The position numbers were made by a program, and so were the translations under genes. From NCBI RefSeq assembly GCF_027409185.1, contig NC_084463.1, positions 156,414,369 through 156,478,368 of the forward strand: DNA of 64,000 nt, in the 5' to 3' direction. The notes below the pieces were generated by a model. That model searched no databases. It worked only from the letters and a program-made list of their open reading frames with translations, and had not been told where the DNA came from. This document shows, one piece after another, positions 38,110 through 49,100 of the stretch; within the stretch, counting starts at the first letter, position 1, and every line of letters begins with the position of its first letter. The stretch is from Cynocephalus volans. Taxonomy: Eukaryota; Chordata; Mammalia; Dermoptera; Cynocephalidae.

Positions 38110-38300
38110 AGTGAAGGGTATCCTCTTGGGCTGAGAATCAGGACCCTGTTGGTTCCTTAACCTGCCAGGTGACCACGAGTAGGTCACTTCTCTGCTCTGG
38201 AAAATGGGCAAAGGTTATCTGTGCTGTCTTCCCCAGGGGTGTCATGCAGATCAGAGTGACTATAACAATGAACGTGAAAGTGCACCACGCAGTGCGGACA
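38110..38300 (+). mobile_element. MIR fragment
   Basis: 'accacgagtaggtcacttct' then 'ctgctctggaaaatgggcaa' and 'tcatgcagatcagagtgact' follow the MIR pattern. Confidence 0.55.
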
Positions 38301-38574
38301 GCTCCACAGATGCAGTCATGGTAATGGCGACCACTGCCGTCCAGGAGTCCTCCCCATATTTTGCAAATGAAACAAAGTGAGGCTCAAGGGAAAGTGGGTT
38401 TTCACTCCAACAAAAAGAAAAAAATGGAGACTTATTTTTGTTTTAAATCCTTCTCAGAAGGAGGCTCAAACCCCCAGGCTACAGGTCCCCTCAAAACAGA
38501 CAGAAAGACTCTCCCGGGCCTAGCAAGCTCCCTTGGATTTACCAGGCAGCTGGAACGAGCTACAAATAGCCAAG

Positions 38575-38770
38575 GACTTCGTATCAGGAGATCTGAGTTG
38601 GTTCTGGTCCTTTTTCACCGCGTGGTGTCAAAGTCACTTCCCTCAGCTTGTTTCCTTGTTTATAACATGGGATGAGGCATCCCCCTTCCTGACAGGGCTG
38701 TCAGGGACATGAAGGAAGATGCTTCTGGGACAGCACTTAATAAAGTGCAATTGTGCACAAGAAGCATTAA
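38575..38770 (+). mobile_element. MIR SINE
   Basis: 'cagcttgtttccttgtttat', 'gacagggctgtcagggacat' and 'gggacagcacttaataaagt' follow the MIR order. Confidence 0.65.
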
Positions 38771-38954
38771 GAGTGTCCAAACCACTCACCACCAAGGCCA
38801 CCTCGAAGTCGCTCTGCAATTAGGAAAGCAGCTGTCTCTGTGATTGTGGCTTTGTGTGTTTCACACCCTCCTTGGTCTCTAGCTCCTTGAAAGTCCTGCT
38901 TACTCTGTGATGTGCAGGTATCTGTGGGTGGCAGCAGAGCTTCAAGGTTAAAAA

Positions 38955-39370
38955 ATGTAGACTTTGTAGGACCAAATGCCCATCATGGGAGAATGGTAAC
39001 TAAATAATGGTATAGTCACACAACAGAACATCATACAGCACTGAAAAGAACTAACTCCTGCTATAACACCACAACGTGGATGAAGCTCCCAAGCATAATG
39101 GGGAGTGAAAAACATCCAGACACAAAAAAGTGTAGACCGTGGGACAGCATTTAGACCAAGTTCAAGAACAGGAGAAACCAGTCTACGGTGATAGAAGTCA
39201 AGATAGTGGATGCCTGGGTGGGGAGCACTGAGTGACTGGAAGAGGCACATGAAGCGGGGTTCTCGGTGCTGGTTCCACAAGTAAGCTCAGTTTGTGAAGG
39301 CACAGAAACTAGATGTTGAATGATATATGCACTCTTCTGTGTGTATCCTATATTTAAATAAAAAGCTTTT
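38955..39370 (+). mobile_element. L1M LINE 3' end, sense
   Basis: 'ataatggtatagtcacacaa', 'aacatccagacacaaaaaag', 'gatagaagtcaagatagtgg' and a tail 'atatttaaataaaaagcttt'. Confidence 0.8.
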
Positions 39371-39379
39371 TATATTAAG

Positions 39380-39560
39380 CATCTGGGTTCTAGTCCCAGT
39401 TTTCCCACTTGCATATTGTATAATCTCAGGCGAATTAAACTCTCTGAGCTTCCTCTCTCTCCTCTGCAAAATAGGGACAATAATGACATCTGCCTCAAAT
39501 GGTCCCAAATGTCAACGATTTAAAGTTCCCGGTGTACTGATGAGTACAAAACTGTGTTAT
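39380..39560 (+). mobile_element. MIR SINE
   Basis: 'tctgggttctagtcccagtt', 'aatctcaggcgaattaaact' and 'gggacaataatgacatctgc' match MIR. Confidence 0.8.
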
Positions 39561-40019
39561 TTACTCTGAGTCATTGTACAGTATATGCATGTACTGAAAC
39601 AACAAACCGTACCCCACCAAGTAGATATTAAAATAATTTGAATGACAAAATAAAATAAACTGTAGAGCAGCAAAAAATACAGTTCCTTTCATTATGTTTA
39701 CCTTATTGAAGCACCACGTATTATTCATCATTTAATATTTTTTCCTTTATGTCGACTCAGTAGTTTTACCTAAATAAATAACCTAAAAATGAAACTTCAA
39801 ATCACTCTCCTGAATCATGGGTTTGGTGTGCTAATTGTCTATTTGCTGGTGTATAAATTAATAAGAATAAAAACAAACACATAACTATTAAGATAAAAAT
39901 ATTCATGCAAGCCACCTCAAATCATCCTTCATAGCAGTGAGGGTGGCATAGTAACTGGAGAAAAACGAGATAATGTACTTACTTAGAGCCCCTAGCACTG
40001 TTCGGGGCCCTTAGTAAAT

Positions 40020-40068
40020 GGTAACCATTATCACCATCATCATCACCACCATCATCATTGTCACCACA
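40020..40068. repeat. (ATC)n-like short tandem repeat
   Basis: 'accatcatcatcaccaccat'-type imperfect trinucleotide repeat of the ATC/ACC kind. Confidence 0.75.
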
Positions 40069-40699
40069 CACAAAGCTTCCAGACCACCCCATAGGGTCAA
40101 CCCTCAGCAGAGCTTAAAGAATTAAGAACACAGGAGCCATCCTGAAGTTTGGGGGCCTGATGGGACAGACATCCAGCCAAGGGCTCCGAGTGAGTATGGA
40201 CTGGATGAAATTGCTGGGCTGTATCTTCCCGCCAGACCAGAGCTGATCTCTCTCCAGATTGCCTTTGTGGACCTGCCTCTTCCCCCAGGCCCAAGGCTGA
40301 CCACACCCAGGCCCGTCCCCCCATCTCCCAGAACTTCAGTCTCCTCATCTCTAAAACAGAGCTGGTGGCCTTGGCTCCTCAGAACCTCCCACCAACGGGC
40401 CAAGAGGAAGAAACACAATCAAAGACAAACAGAAATCATCAAGGCAGAGCACTGAACTCTCAGTAAATCATCAAAAATGTGTCTTAATATTATCTCAAAT
40501 TTGCCCCCTGGGGTGGGCCTGGACCCCTTCCTCACTGACTGCCACGGGTTACCCAGAATGCCGGTCATGGAGTAGAAAAACTCTGGTCCCTAAAGTGGTT
40601 ATAAATCACTTCTGCTGTGCCCGTCTTTGAGTAAACTCAGCCAATTAGCATTCTGATCCAGTAGAACTAAGCTGGGGTGGAGGTTACTAATTCAATTTT

Positions 40700-41290
40700 T
40701 ATACAGGGCTTTTGGTATTTAAAATAACCTTTGACTCAAATAATTCTATTTAAAGGAAATAAGGATATAGAAAAAGATGATGTGCAAAGAGATAGTTATC
40801 GCAAAGTTATTTTTCATAGCAAAAAGAAAAAAAGAGAAAACACCAGAAATGTCCAATAATAGGGATTAGTTAAACAAACATCAGGACTTCTATATATTAG
40901 CTACTGTAGAGCCGTTTTTAAAAACCGTGTTATACAAGTCTACAACACAGGAAGATACTCAAGATATATTTCAAGTGAAAAAGCAAGCTACGAAGATTAT
41001 ATATATATCTTTGTGTATATATGTATCTTTTATATATCTTTACATATATAAAGAATATATACCTTATATAGAGACATATTTATCATAAATATGTAATACT
41101 AATTTTGAAACACTATAATTATTATAATGATAAATAGAAAAAAGAGTGAAAGTATATACCCTAATACGTTAACAGTAGTTATATTGGATGGTTGGATTGT
41201 GTGTGGTTTTATTTTTCTTTATACTCTACTGCATTTGCTGATTTTTCTCAATAAACATGCATTATTTTTATTATTAGGAAAAATGATATT
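40700..41290 (+). mobile_element. L1ME-type LINE 3' part, sense, with AT-rich microsatellite
   Basis: 'gaaatgtccaataataggga', 'caagatatatttcaagtgaa', 'cgttaacagtagttatattg' and 'tttctcaataaacatgcatt' are in L1ME order. TA-rich simple sequence fills 40995-41080. Confidence 0.8.
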
Positions 41291-41329
41291 ATAAAAATGT
41301 TTTATGTTACATATAATTATACAAATACA

Positions 41330-41950
41330 TGGGAATTTTTTCCTTAGAAGATTTTCTGCAGATCCCTTTATGTTATTTTTAAATTTATCATAAAATCATA
41401 ATATACCTTGTTTGAAAAAAGTTAAACAAGACAGAAGTGCATAAAATTAAAACAAAAGCCCTACCCAATCTCACTCTACCATCTCTGTCTCACCTCCACA
41501 ATTAATCTGTTACTATTTTGATGAATATTCTGCATAAATGTATCTTTCCATAAATGTAGAAACGTTTTATCTAACTGTTCAATTCACTCATATTTTTATT
41601 TTATGAAAATAAGACTGCAATATACAAATTGTTCTGAAATTCAGTTTTCTCACTGAGCAAACAGGCACAGCCATGTCTGGGTCATACCCTGGGAGCTGTT
41701 CCTCTTTCTTGAAGGCTGGACAGTATTCCAGACTGTGGCTGGGTGGGCACCTGTTTGCCCGGTGCCCTGTCTTTTCATTATTTCACTATCCCAAGGGGCA
41801 TTGCACACCCTGCTGTGTTGCCCTGCACCCTGCTGAGTACGGAAGAGCTTTCTAAAGGCAAAATTGTGAAGGAGTTTTTTAAAAAAATGTTGTGTCTTTT
41901 GCCACCTTGTCTTTTAAAATAAAGGCTGTATCAATTTTTCAGGTTCTGGT
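41330..41950 (-). mobile_element. L1M-type LINE fragment, antisense
   Basis: 'gccctacccaatctcactct', 'tgcataaatgtatctttcca' and 'aaggctggacagtattccag' read as reverse-complement L1ME 3' text. Lies tail-to-tail with the sense fragment before it. Confidence 0.65.
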
Positions 41951-42004
41951 AAACGGCATTCTTTAAGATTTCAAGCCTCAGGTCACACATTGAGGAATCT
42001 CAGG

Positions 42005-42110
42005 GACCATCTGGCACAGCCTCTTTATTTCACAGATAAACTGAGGCCTGGGGGAGACAATCGACCCCAGGCACAGAGTCAGGAAGATTAGGCTTCAGAG
42101 CAGCAGACTC
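42005..42110 (-). mobile_element. MIR fragment
   Basis: 'tttcacagataaactgaggc' then 'caggcacagagtcaggaaga' is reverse-complement MIR. Confidence 0.65.
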
Positions 42111-42329
42111 TCCTAGACAGTTAGAGCAGTATTCAGTGTTTCTAAAACCTTCCTGCCTCTTTTATTATCCAACCCAAGCCTTCTCTCTCAGCCCCCAGCA
42201 CAAAGCTCTTTCTTGAATAAATGAATGAATGAATGACAAGGAAGCTTTCAAGATAGGCACATAAAACATTCTAACAAGCACCGCCCCCCACAGCCCTGAG
42301 CTTCCAGTCTAGTACAGTCTAGACTGTCT

Positions 42330-42560
42330 AGTTTGTCACCTGACAGGCAACTGGGACACAGCATGAGAAGGGCTAGGCCTGAAGGAGCATCAGGGAGGAT
42401 GTGTGTCCAGTCTAGCCTCTGGGAAAGTCAGGGAAGCCTTCCTGGAGGGGGTGACACCCAGGCAGAGACCTGAAGGTTGAGTAAGAGCTTTCCAGCTTGG
42501 GAAGGGATTGATGTTTCAGGCTGAGGGAAGAGTGAGGGCAAAGGTTTATGGATCCTGTTG
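42330..42560. repeat. Ancient dispersed repeat, unclassified (related to 48677 and 50293)
   Basis: 'agggaagccttcctggaggg', 'aggcagagacctgaaggttg' and 'gggaagagtgagggcaaagg' follow a pattern seen in many mammalian dispersed copies. Family name not asserted. Confidence 0.4.
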
Positions 42561-42639
42561 GCAAAATAGCCATGCTGCAACAAACGAGAAGGGCCTACAA
42601 GTCGGGGGATGTGGCCTCAGTGCCTGGCTCAGCTACTTT

Positions 42640-42760
42640 CACAACATTCCTTCAAGACAGACTCTGTTCCACCCACTTTACAGAAGGGATGTGAGGCTCC
42701 GAGGCAGCCAGATCAAGGACACACAGCTGGGCCTGCCAGCCTCCTAGTCCCCCACGATCT
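42640..42760 (-). mobile_element. MIR fragment
   Basis: 'acccactttacagaagggat' then 'gtgaggctccgaggcagcca' and 'aaggacacacagctgggcct' is reverse-complement MIR. Confidence 0.7.
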
Positions 42761-42859
42761 CTACTATGACACAACAAAACCCCTTAAAGTCCAGGGGAAG
42801 CACCAGCCTGAGATGAGAGAGAGGCCGCACTAAGGCAAAGGATGCCCTCGGGCCAGGAG

Positions 42860-42965
42860 ATTCACTGTCGGTCAGCTGTGCGCCTTGGGAAACTCACCCA
42901 ACCTCTCTGATCCTCAGTTATTGCATCTGAAAAACGGGCTTGGTTAACACCTGTCCTACATACAA
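42860..42965 (+). mobile_element. MIR fragment
   Basis: 'gccttgggaaactcacccaa' then 'cctctctgatcctcagttat' is the MIR core. Confidence 0.7.
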
Positions 42966-43239
42966 GATGGCCTCATTTTCTCAACCGAAACTTACGGCCT
43001 GTCCAATCTTACTTATAGGAGCAACAGAAGAGAAAACATGAATGCTGAATCCTGGGGCCACAGGCTGTGGGATGTGTGATTCGCACACATCCGCCATGGG
43101 GAAGTCTGCGGCGGGTCCGGTGGGGGTAGGGCTGGGGGTGGAAAGGGTGGTCGATTCATTCAAGGGCCTCCACACACAAAGCCCTGGTGAGGGAAACATG
43201 AGAAGGGCCCAGGAGGCTGGGGTGACCAACTCTCACAGT

Positions 43240-43385
43240 AGGGGTGCCCTTTATGTCATTATCACGGAACCTTCCAGAAGCTGTGACGCAGGAAGATGAT
43301 GAGTCTCAGAAAGGGGAAGTGACTTGTCCAAGGTCACCCACTTAAAATGTAAAGCCAGCTTCCGGACCCCCAAGTCCTAGATTCC
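43240..43385 (-). mobile_element. MIR fragment
   Basis: 'gatgagtctcagaaagggga' then 'gacttgtccaaggtcaccca' is reverse-complement MIR core. Confidence 0.8.
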
Positions 43386-43429
43386 CCACCCTGAAAATGA
43401 CCATTAAACCCAACAAGTACAGTTCCTGG

Positions 43430-43575
43430 AGCCCACAGTATAAGCCACGATCCTGCTATGCTCTTCACGCAGATTATTCTGCTTCATCCTCAAACAATCA
43501 CATTTTATAGATGGGGCATTTAGATCATTTGCTTGAGTAATTCATACTCAAGGGTTCACCACAGGGATTTGAGGC
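43430..43575 (-). mobile_element. MIR fragment
   Basis: 'tgctatgctcttcacgcaga' then 'ttcatcctcaaacaatcaca' and 'ttttatagatggggcattta' follow reverse-complement MIR. Confidence 0.65.
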
Positions 43576-43824
43576 CAGTGTTGTCTGGGAAGGGAAAGAG
43601 GGGGCGGGGGTGCCCGAGCGGCCCCATCCCCACCTGGAGCTCAGGAGAAGTGCACACACTGAGATACCTTGCCGAGCCAGCACGCCTCTGTCCTCTGCCC
43701 TTCCTCAAAAGCCCCGACACTTGACACCCTCTCATAAGTGAAAGAGTCACACTCTCCAGGTCCCAGAACAGAGAAATCCCCCACCTCCAACAGGACTTGG
43801 CATCGCCCCCACCACCACTCTGGC

Positions 43825-43930
43825 CTTGGAATCATCTAACTCCCTCATTTTACAGATAAGCCAGCTGAGGCCCAGATTGTGACATGGACTCACCCAGGGT
43901 CACACAGCAAAGGCAGGACTCATATGCAGG
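43825..43930 (-). mobile_element. MIR fragment
   Basis: 'attttacagataagccagct', 'gaggcccagattgtgacatg' and 'gggtcacacagcaaaggcag' are reverse-complement MIR. Confidence 0.8.
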
Positions 43931-44761
43931 TGTCTGCAGGGCCAGCACCTCTCCACCACACCTGCATGCCTGTCAGCTGCTGCTGGTCCAGAACACAGAT
44001 CTATGTCCTTCTTTTTCCTCCCCTCCCCCAATGATCTGACTGGGCAGGACCAAAGCTGGGGGAGGGGACCTGTTTCCTGAGCAGTGGGGGGGAAGGGTGC
44101 TGCAAAGCCTGCTCCCAGGGGTGGGGCCCCTTCAAGGCTGCCCGTAGAGGTTTTCAAGAACTCAGGTCACTGAGTCATTCAACAAACACGTATTTGGAAG
44201 GCTCTTCCTGCCCTTCTCATCTGGCCCCCAGGCCATCCCACGGTCTTCAGAAACCATCCATAGCTTCATCCACTCATTCATTGAACAAACACTGAGGTCC
44301 TACCATGCATGCACACCAGTCACGTTTCCCAGCCTTCCTCCCCTCCTCCCACCCTCAGCTCCTCCCCCTTCCCCACATCCCCTGTGGCCCCTTTACCCAG
44401 GGAAGAGGGCAAACCCTGGGGGTGAACCCTGGGGGCGCTGGACTGACCTGCTGACAGACACACACCCCATCCAAGATTACCTGGTGTGGCCCAGGGCAGC
44501 ACAGGAGGCGCCTCTCCGGGTGGAGGCCGAAGAGGTTCTGACACCCGGCCCAGGGTCTCGCCAATCCCTCCCCCACCTTCGGCCTCCACCCTGCCCGGGC
44601 TGCATGGAAAACCCAGCCGGGCTCAACTGACTTCCTCTTGTGTCATGGAAAGTGTGGTGATGAGGACAGGAAACTCCCGGCAGGGGTCTGGGGTCTGAGC
44701 AGGGAAGAGGGCCTAGGGACTTGGGAGGGGTGAGAGGAGTGGGACCACCCTGGTAACTCAT

Positions 44762-44795
44762 GGGGGGGGCAACAGGGAGGGTGTTGGGGGGGGGG
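44762..44795 (+). other. G-quadruplex-forming motif
   Basis: Four G tracts of 8, 3, 3 and 10 bases, separated by loops of 5, 1 and 4 bases, on the plus strand. About 1.3 kb upstream of the CD5 start codon. Confidence 0.8.
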
Positions 44796-45054
44796 CTCAA
44801 GGCAGCCCATGGGGCAGCAGCTGGGGAGGAGGAGGCTCTGGAAGCGTCGGACCCTTCCACTAGGGGAGGGCAGGTACCCAACCCCAGGGGCCGGGAAGAT
44901 AGCAACCCAAAGCCCTGGTTTGCTTTCAGTCTTCCAAAAACAAACCAACAAACAAAAAAACAATAAAAGCCATATTCACATCTGAGATCAAATAAAAAGT
45001 CAGATTTTTTTTTTGCTTTGCTTTTGGTGAGGAGGCGGGGGCGAGTGGCAAGGG

Positions 45055-45235
45055 TTGTGGAGTGAGAAAAATGTGGGTTCAGATCACAGTTCTGACCTCC
45101 TGGGGCCAAGTATGTTGCTTCCTGAGCCTCAGTTTCCCCATCGGTGAAATGGGAAACTGCACCCACTTCCCATGATGGCTGAGAAGCTTAAAGGAGGTGA
45201 TGCTCCTGCCTCGAGGCAGGCGCTCGATAAAAATC
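45055..45235 (+). mobile_element. MIR SINE
   Basis: 'gggttcagatcacagttctg', 'ctgagcctcagtttccccat', 'gagaagcttaaaggaggtga' and 'cgaggcaggcgctcgataaa' are in full MIR order. Confidence 0.88.
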
Positions 45236-45404
45236 CCTTCTCCCTTCTGGGCTGCAATGATGTAAACCGAGTGTGGGAACAGGGGCTATGTAATGCACAC
45301 AGCTTGTGTGACCAACACAACCTTTCTAAACACCAAGTCTCTAAGAAAAACATAACCCAGAGCGGTCTTTGGGGTGTGAGCAGGGTAGGGACTGCGTCTG
45401 TCTC

Positions 45405-45510
45405 CTTCAACTCTGCGTCCCTGGTGCTTAGCATGGAACAAATATTTATTGAATGAATGAATGAACGAATGAATGAAGATCTCCCCCCCCCCACACACAC
45501 ACACACACTG
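45405..45510 (+). repeat. LINE/SINE tail with (GAAT)n, poly-C and (CA)n tract
   Basis: 'cttagcatggaacaaatatt' then GAATGAATGAAT, followed by about eleven C and a short CA run. Confidence 0.7.
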
Positions 45511-45859
45511 ATGAAAGCCCAGCACTCGTGGAGGAACTTCGAGTGTGTTTGCTGGTGAAATAACACCTGTGGAGATCACTTCCAACTTCCAATCTCATCC
45601 CTCCTAAAGGGAAGTGGAGGGTTTCATTTTGACTCTGCATCAAGACCCGATGTCACGCCCCCCCACTCCCCACCCCTCACCACCGCGCCCCTCTTCGTGG
45701 GACCCCTCCTTCAGGGACTTGTCTCCTGCGCACCCCTCACGCCTGCCCTCTGCTGGAGCCAGGCCTTCTCTCTCCATAACCCCCACCCAGGACTCCCACC
45801 CCGCAGCCGTGTCCCTCTGGGATGCCTGGCCCCATCCCAACATGGGCCTTGTCAGGGGA

Positions 45860-46118
45860 CACTGCTCCAGCCCTGGGCACTGTGGGCAGGAAGCTGGCAG
45901 TGGCCAGGGCTGCCATTCGAACTGGGGCAGGTGGTTTTGCCAGGAGGAAGTTGACAGTTCAACTTCAAACACAAGTGACGCAGGTCCCACACTGTCTACT
46001 CCCCCATCCCGAGCCTGCCGGCCCCGCCCCTCCCTCCCTGAGAGCAAGATACTAGGCCAGACACCCTCACCCACGGGTGCCGAGCTTGCCAAGGCAGAGG
46101 CAGGAGGAGCCCGCACCA
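45860..46118 (+). promoter_or_regulatory. CD5: Presumed CD5 proximal promoter and 5' UTR
   Basis: The 250 bp before the CD5 start codon show no TATA box. Visible short motifs typical of lymphoid promoters are a RUNX-like TGTGGG (45881-45886), an E-box CAGGTG (45928-45933) and an ETS core AGGAAGT (45945-45951). Role is inferred from position and motifs only; the transcription start is not determinable here. Confidence 0.5.
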
Positions 46119-46170
46119 ATGGGGTCTCGGCAGCCGCGGCTGGCTACCTGGTACCTGCTGGGGATGCTGG
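46119..46170 (+). CDS. CD5: CD5 exon 1, coding part (signal peptide)
   Basis: Encodes MGSRQPRLATWYLLGML plus the first base of a Val codon. The donor is G|gtgagt at 46171. The hydrophobic run ATWYLLGML is the signal-peptide core, continued in exon 2. The human protein starts two codons earlier (MPMGS); here the corresponding codons read Ala-Pro, so translation must begin at the Met aligned with human Met3. The context has G at +4 but C at -3. A longer in-frame reading upstream from a GTG at 46077 has no support. Confidence 0.93.
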
Positions 46171-49100
46171 GTGAGTACCTCTTCCGGGCAACTGCCAGGA
46201 TACCTGGGCTCACTCGGGGTGCAAGGGAGGAGCTCCCAGTTCTTCCTAAGTCTGTCTCTGGGGCCTACATGTCACCTCTCTGGAGTGTCGTGGAGGATCA
46301 GGTCCCAGCGCAGCTCTCAGTCCTGCTTGTCCCACCCACCAGCCCCCTGACCCTACTTCTCTCTGGTGCTGTTAAGGGCCTTACTTACCCTTCCACGCAG
46401 GATCCATGCTAAACTAAGACTCTTTCAACCTAGAAATCAAGTCATCAGGCCCCCATCCAGTGCAGGCTCCCCTCCGCAGTGTCCCCGCAAGAGTGCCCAG
46501 CCTTTACTCGGTCACCTCCAGGGACGGAAAACTCGCCATCTCCTATGGAGGCTCTGATGATGCTCTGGGCAGAGCGGGCTGAGGCAGGGTGGGACCGCCT
46601 CTGAGGCCCGGTGGAGCGGAGGTCAAGGACGCCACAGCACAGCTCCTAGTCCTTCTCGCACGCAGCTCTGAGTCGCGTCGGTCCCAGAGGGGGCCCCAGC
46701 CAGGCCGGCCGCTCTCACTTCAGGCTAGAGCCCTGCTGCTGGGGCAGTCACCAACATTGCCAGTGGGGACCACCCTGGGCAGCCGGGAGGCAGTGAGTGC
46801 TGCAGCCTGGGAGGCCCACACCTGGGCTCTAACCTACCCAGGTGTGACCTCAGAGAGGTCACTGAGCCCTGCAGGCCTCAATCTCCCTATTTACACAATG
46901 CAGGGGTGGGGGTGAACTGGATGGGATCTGACTGCTTCCCAAGGGGGTAAAAGGTGTGGTGGGGTGAGGGATGGGCTCACCTCCAGGGTGGGAGCAGGAG
47001 GAAGCGAGCAGCTTCCCAGTTCGGAGAGAAAGGACTCTGGGAGCCATGCCTGCCTGAGCAGGGAGCTTCAGTCCCCTCCCAGAGAAGCGGGTGGGTAGGT
47101 GTGAGTGTGTCTGAGCATGTGTGAGTCTGCGTAAGTCTGTGTGAGAACCATGTGTGTGCTTGCCTGGGCACAACATGGCCTCCAAAAGCAGGCTTACCTT
47201 CCCCCGTGCGTGTGACAATGGCACATGTGCACACATCGGTATTCCTATACTTAACAGCAAGAGATACAAAATGCCTTCAGTCCCGAGGTCTGAGGCCCAG
47301 AGATAAGCCCCCACCTGGCTTCCAGGCCCTGCTGAGGAGCTGCTGTGGCCTCCTTGGTCTTGGGGATTCCTAGGACCAGGCCTTAAACTCCCTACCTACC
47401 CCCCACCGATGGTCTCCGACCCCATTGGGACAGGGAGCCTGGGTCCAGCCAAGCTCCCAGGTGGGCAAAGGAGTAGGGCTCTGCTCTATGGGCCTTCCCA
47501 CCTGAATCCCATGATGGAATCCTGGTTCCTGGCAGGACCAGGCAAGTCCCCTGGCCCAACACAACCCAGAGTCAGGAAGAACTGGAGGCAGTGCCTTCAC
47601 CCCCAGCACGGGGACCACCTGAAACCCCAGGAGCACGTGGCTCCCAGTGAGTGTGTTTGTGTGAACTGGTAGGTGACAAGCTCTCCCTCTGTTCAGTGGG
47701 TCACAGATTACAAAATCCGCTTAAAACCATTTTCGTCTGTAACCTTCACAACAGCCTATGAAGTAGGCAGGCCCACTGTCCCCATTTTCCAGTGGGAAAA
47801 AGCAAGGCCCAGAAAAGCCAAGTGGCAAGCCCAGAGTGGAGTGGCTAGTAAACAGCAGAGTCGACCCCAGCTCAGCACTCCTGCCCTCCGGAGGACCCTC
47901 TCTGTACCCCTAGCTAAGAGTAAAGGCCCACCAAAGCCACTCCACTTAGGAAAATGGCCGCAGGACACAACCTTCACCAGCAAATATGCAGCCACCAAGG
48001 GCTGGGCTCCAACGGCCAGGGCCGGGGCTGGAGGCAAACAGCACAGGCACCCTTTGAGCCACTCCAAGAAGAGATGCATCAGTGCCAGGGCCCTGGGGAC
48101 ACCACAGCCTCCTGGTGGCATCACTGCTTGGGGACTTTGGGGCCCCTGAGGCGAGAAGATGGCCACAGCATGCCTGGGTGACAGTGACAGGCCAGGGCTC
48201 CCCACAGCTCCTCCCTCTTAGCCACAACCTGCCTGGGGCTCATCTGCTAGGGGGTAGGGGGATCCGACGACTGCGTGGCCCCTTCAGGCCCAGCCACTGG
48301 GCTTCCAGAAGCCACCATGGAGGTGTGGGAAAATCATAGACTCTGTAGTTCAAATTCCAGACTGCCACTTGCCAGATGGGTGACCTTGGACTAGTTTTAT
48401 AAGCCTCAGTTTCCGCATCTGTAGATTGGGAATAATAATAGTACCTCACAGAGGTTTGTAATGATTAAATGAATCCTTTCACACAGAGCTTTAGTATCAC
48501 ACCTGGCATATAGTACAGTAAGTGTCCAATAAATATGAATAATAATAATAACAACTTTTATTATTACTATTACCAGGATCAGCAAGAAACAAGGTGAGGT
48601 AGGACCCGGTGGGGATGAGTCTTGCCGGATATTCTCCAGCCATCGATCTCTCTCTCCCCCAATCCTCCTGCATAGGCTGTCTGTTCATTCATTTATTCAT
48701 TCACAAATATTTATTGAGCATTCACTATGTGTCCAGGTCTCTGCAAAGCACTGGGGATACAACAGTGATCAAGACAGGAGTCCCTGCCCTCATGGATCTG
48801 ACCAGCTAACAGAGGAGACCTGTTAGAGGACAAACTAAACAGCACCCAAAATATTTACAAATTTTGAAATACTGTGATAAGTGCCATGGAGGGAAGAACA
48901 CCTGGTCAGGGCACAATAACAGTGTGCACAAAGAGGACAGCCCTTGGCTGGGCAGGCAGGGAGGGCCTCCCTAAGAAGGTGACGTCTCGTCTTGTCTAAG
49001 ACCCTAGTGATGGAAGGAGACAGCCAGGCAGAGAAAGGAGGGAAGAAGGTCCCAGGCAGAGGGGAAGGCAAAGGGAAGGACGGGCCTGAGAGAGGCTGGG

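Noticed and set aside
44477..45166. 229-codon open frame on the minus strand, the longest in the window
   Set aside because: Its beginning translates a reverse MIR and its remainder is GC-rich Pro/Ser/Gly text with a poly-G tract. No recognisable domain or signal, and it overlaps open frames on the other strand.
1..45900. Exons of CD6 or another protein-coding gene upstream of CD5
   Set aside because: CD6 is expected upstream, but no SRCR-like or other recognisable coding exon with splice sites was found in this interval.
46077..46118. N-terminal extension of CD5 upstream of the ATG
   Set aside because: The frame stays open to a GTG at 46077, but there is no ATG, and the added residues do not resemble a CD5 N-terminus.
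45640..46119. 159-codon minus-strand open frame over the CD5 promoter
   Set aside because: Antisense to the promoter and first exon, low-complexity, no recognisable protein features.
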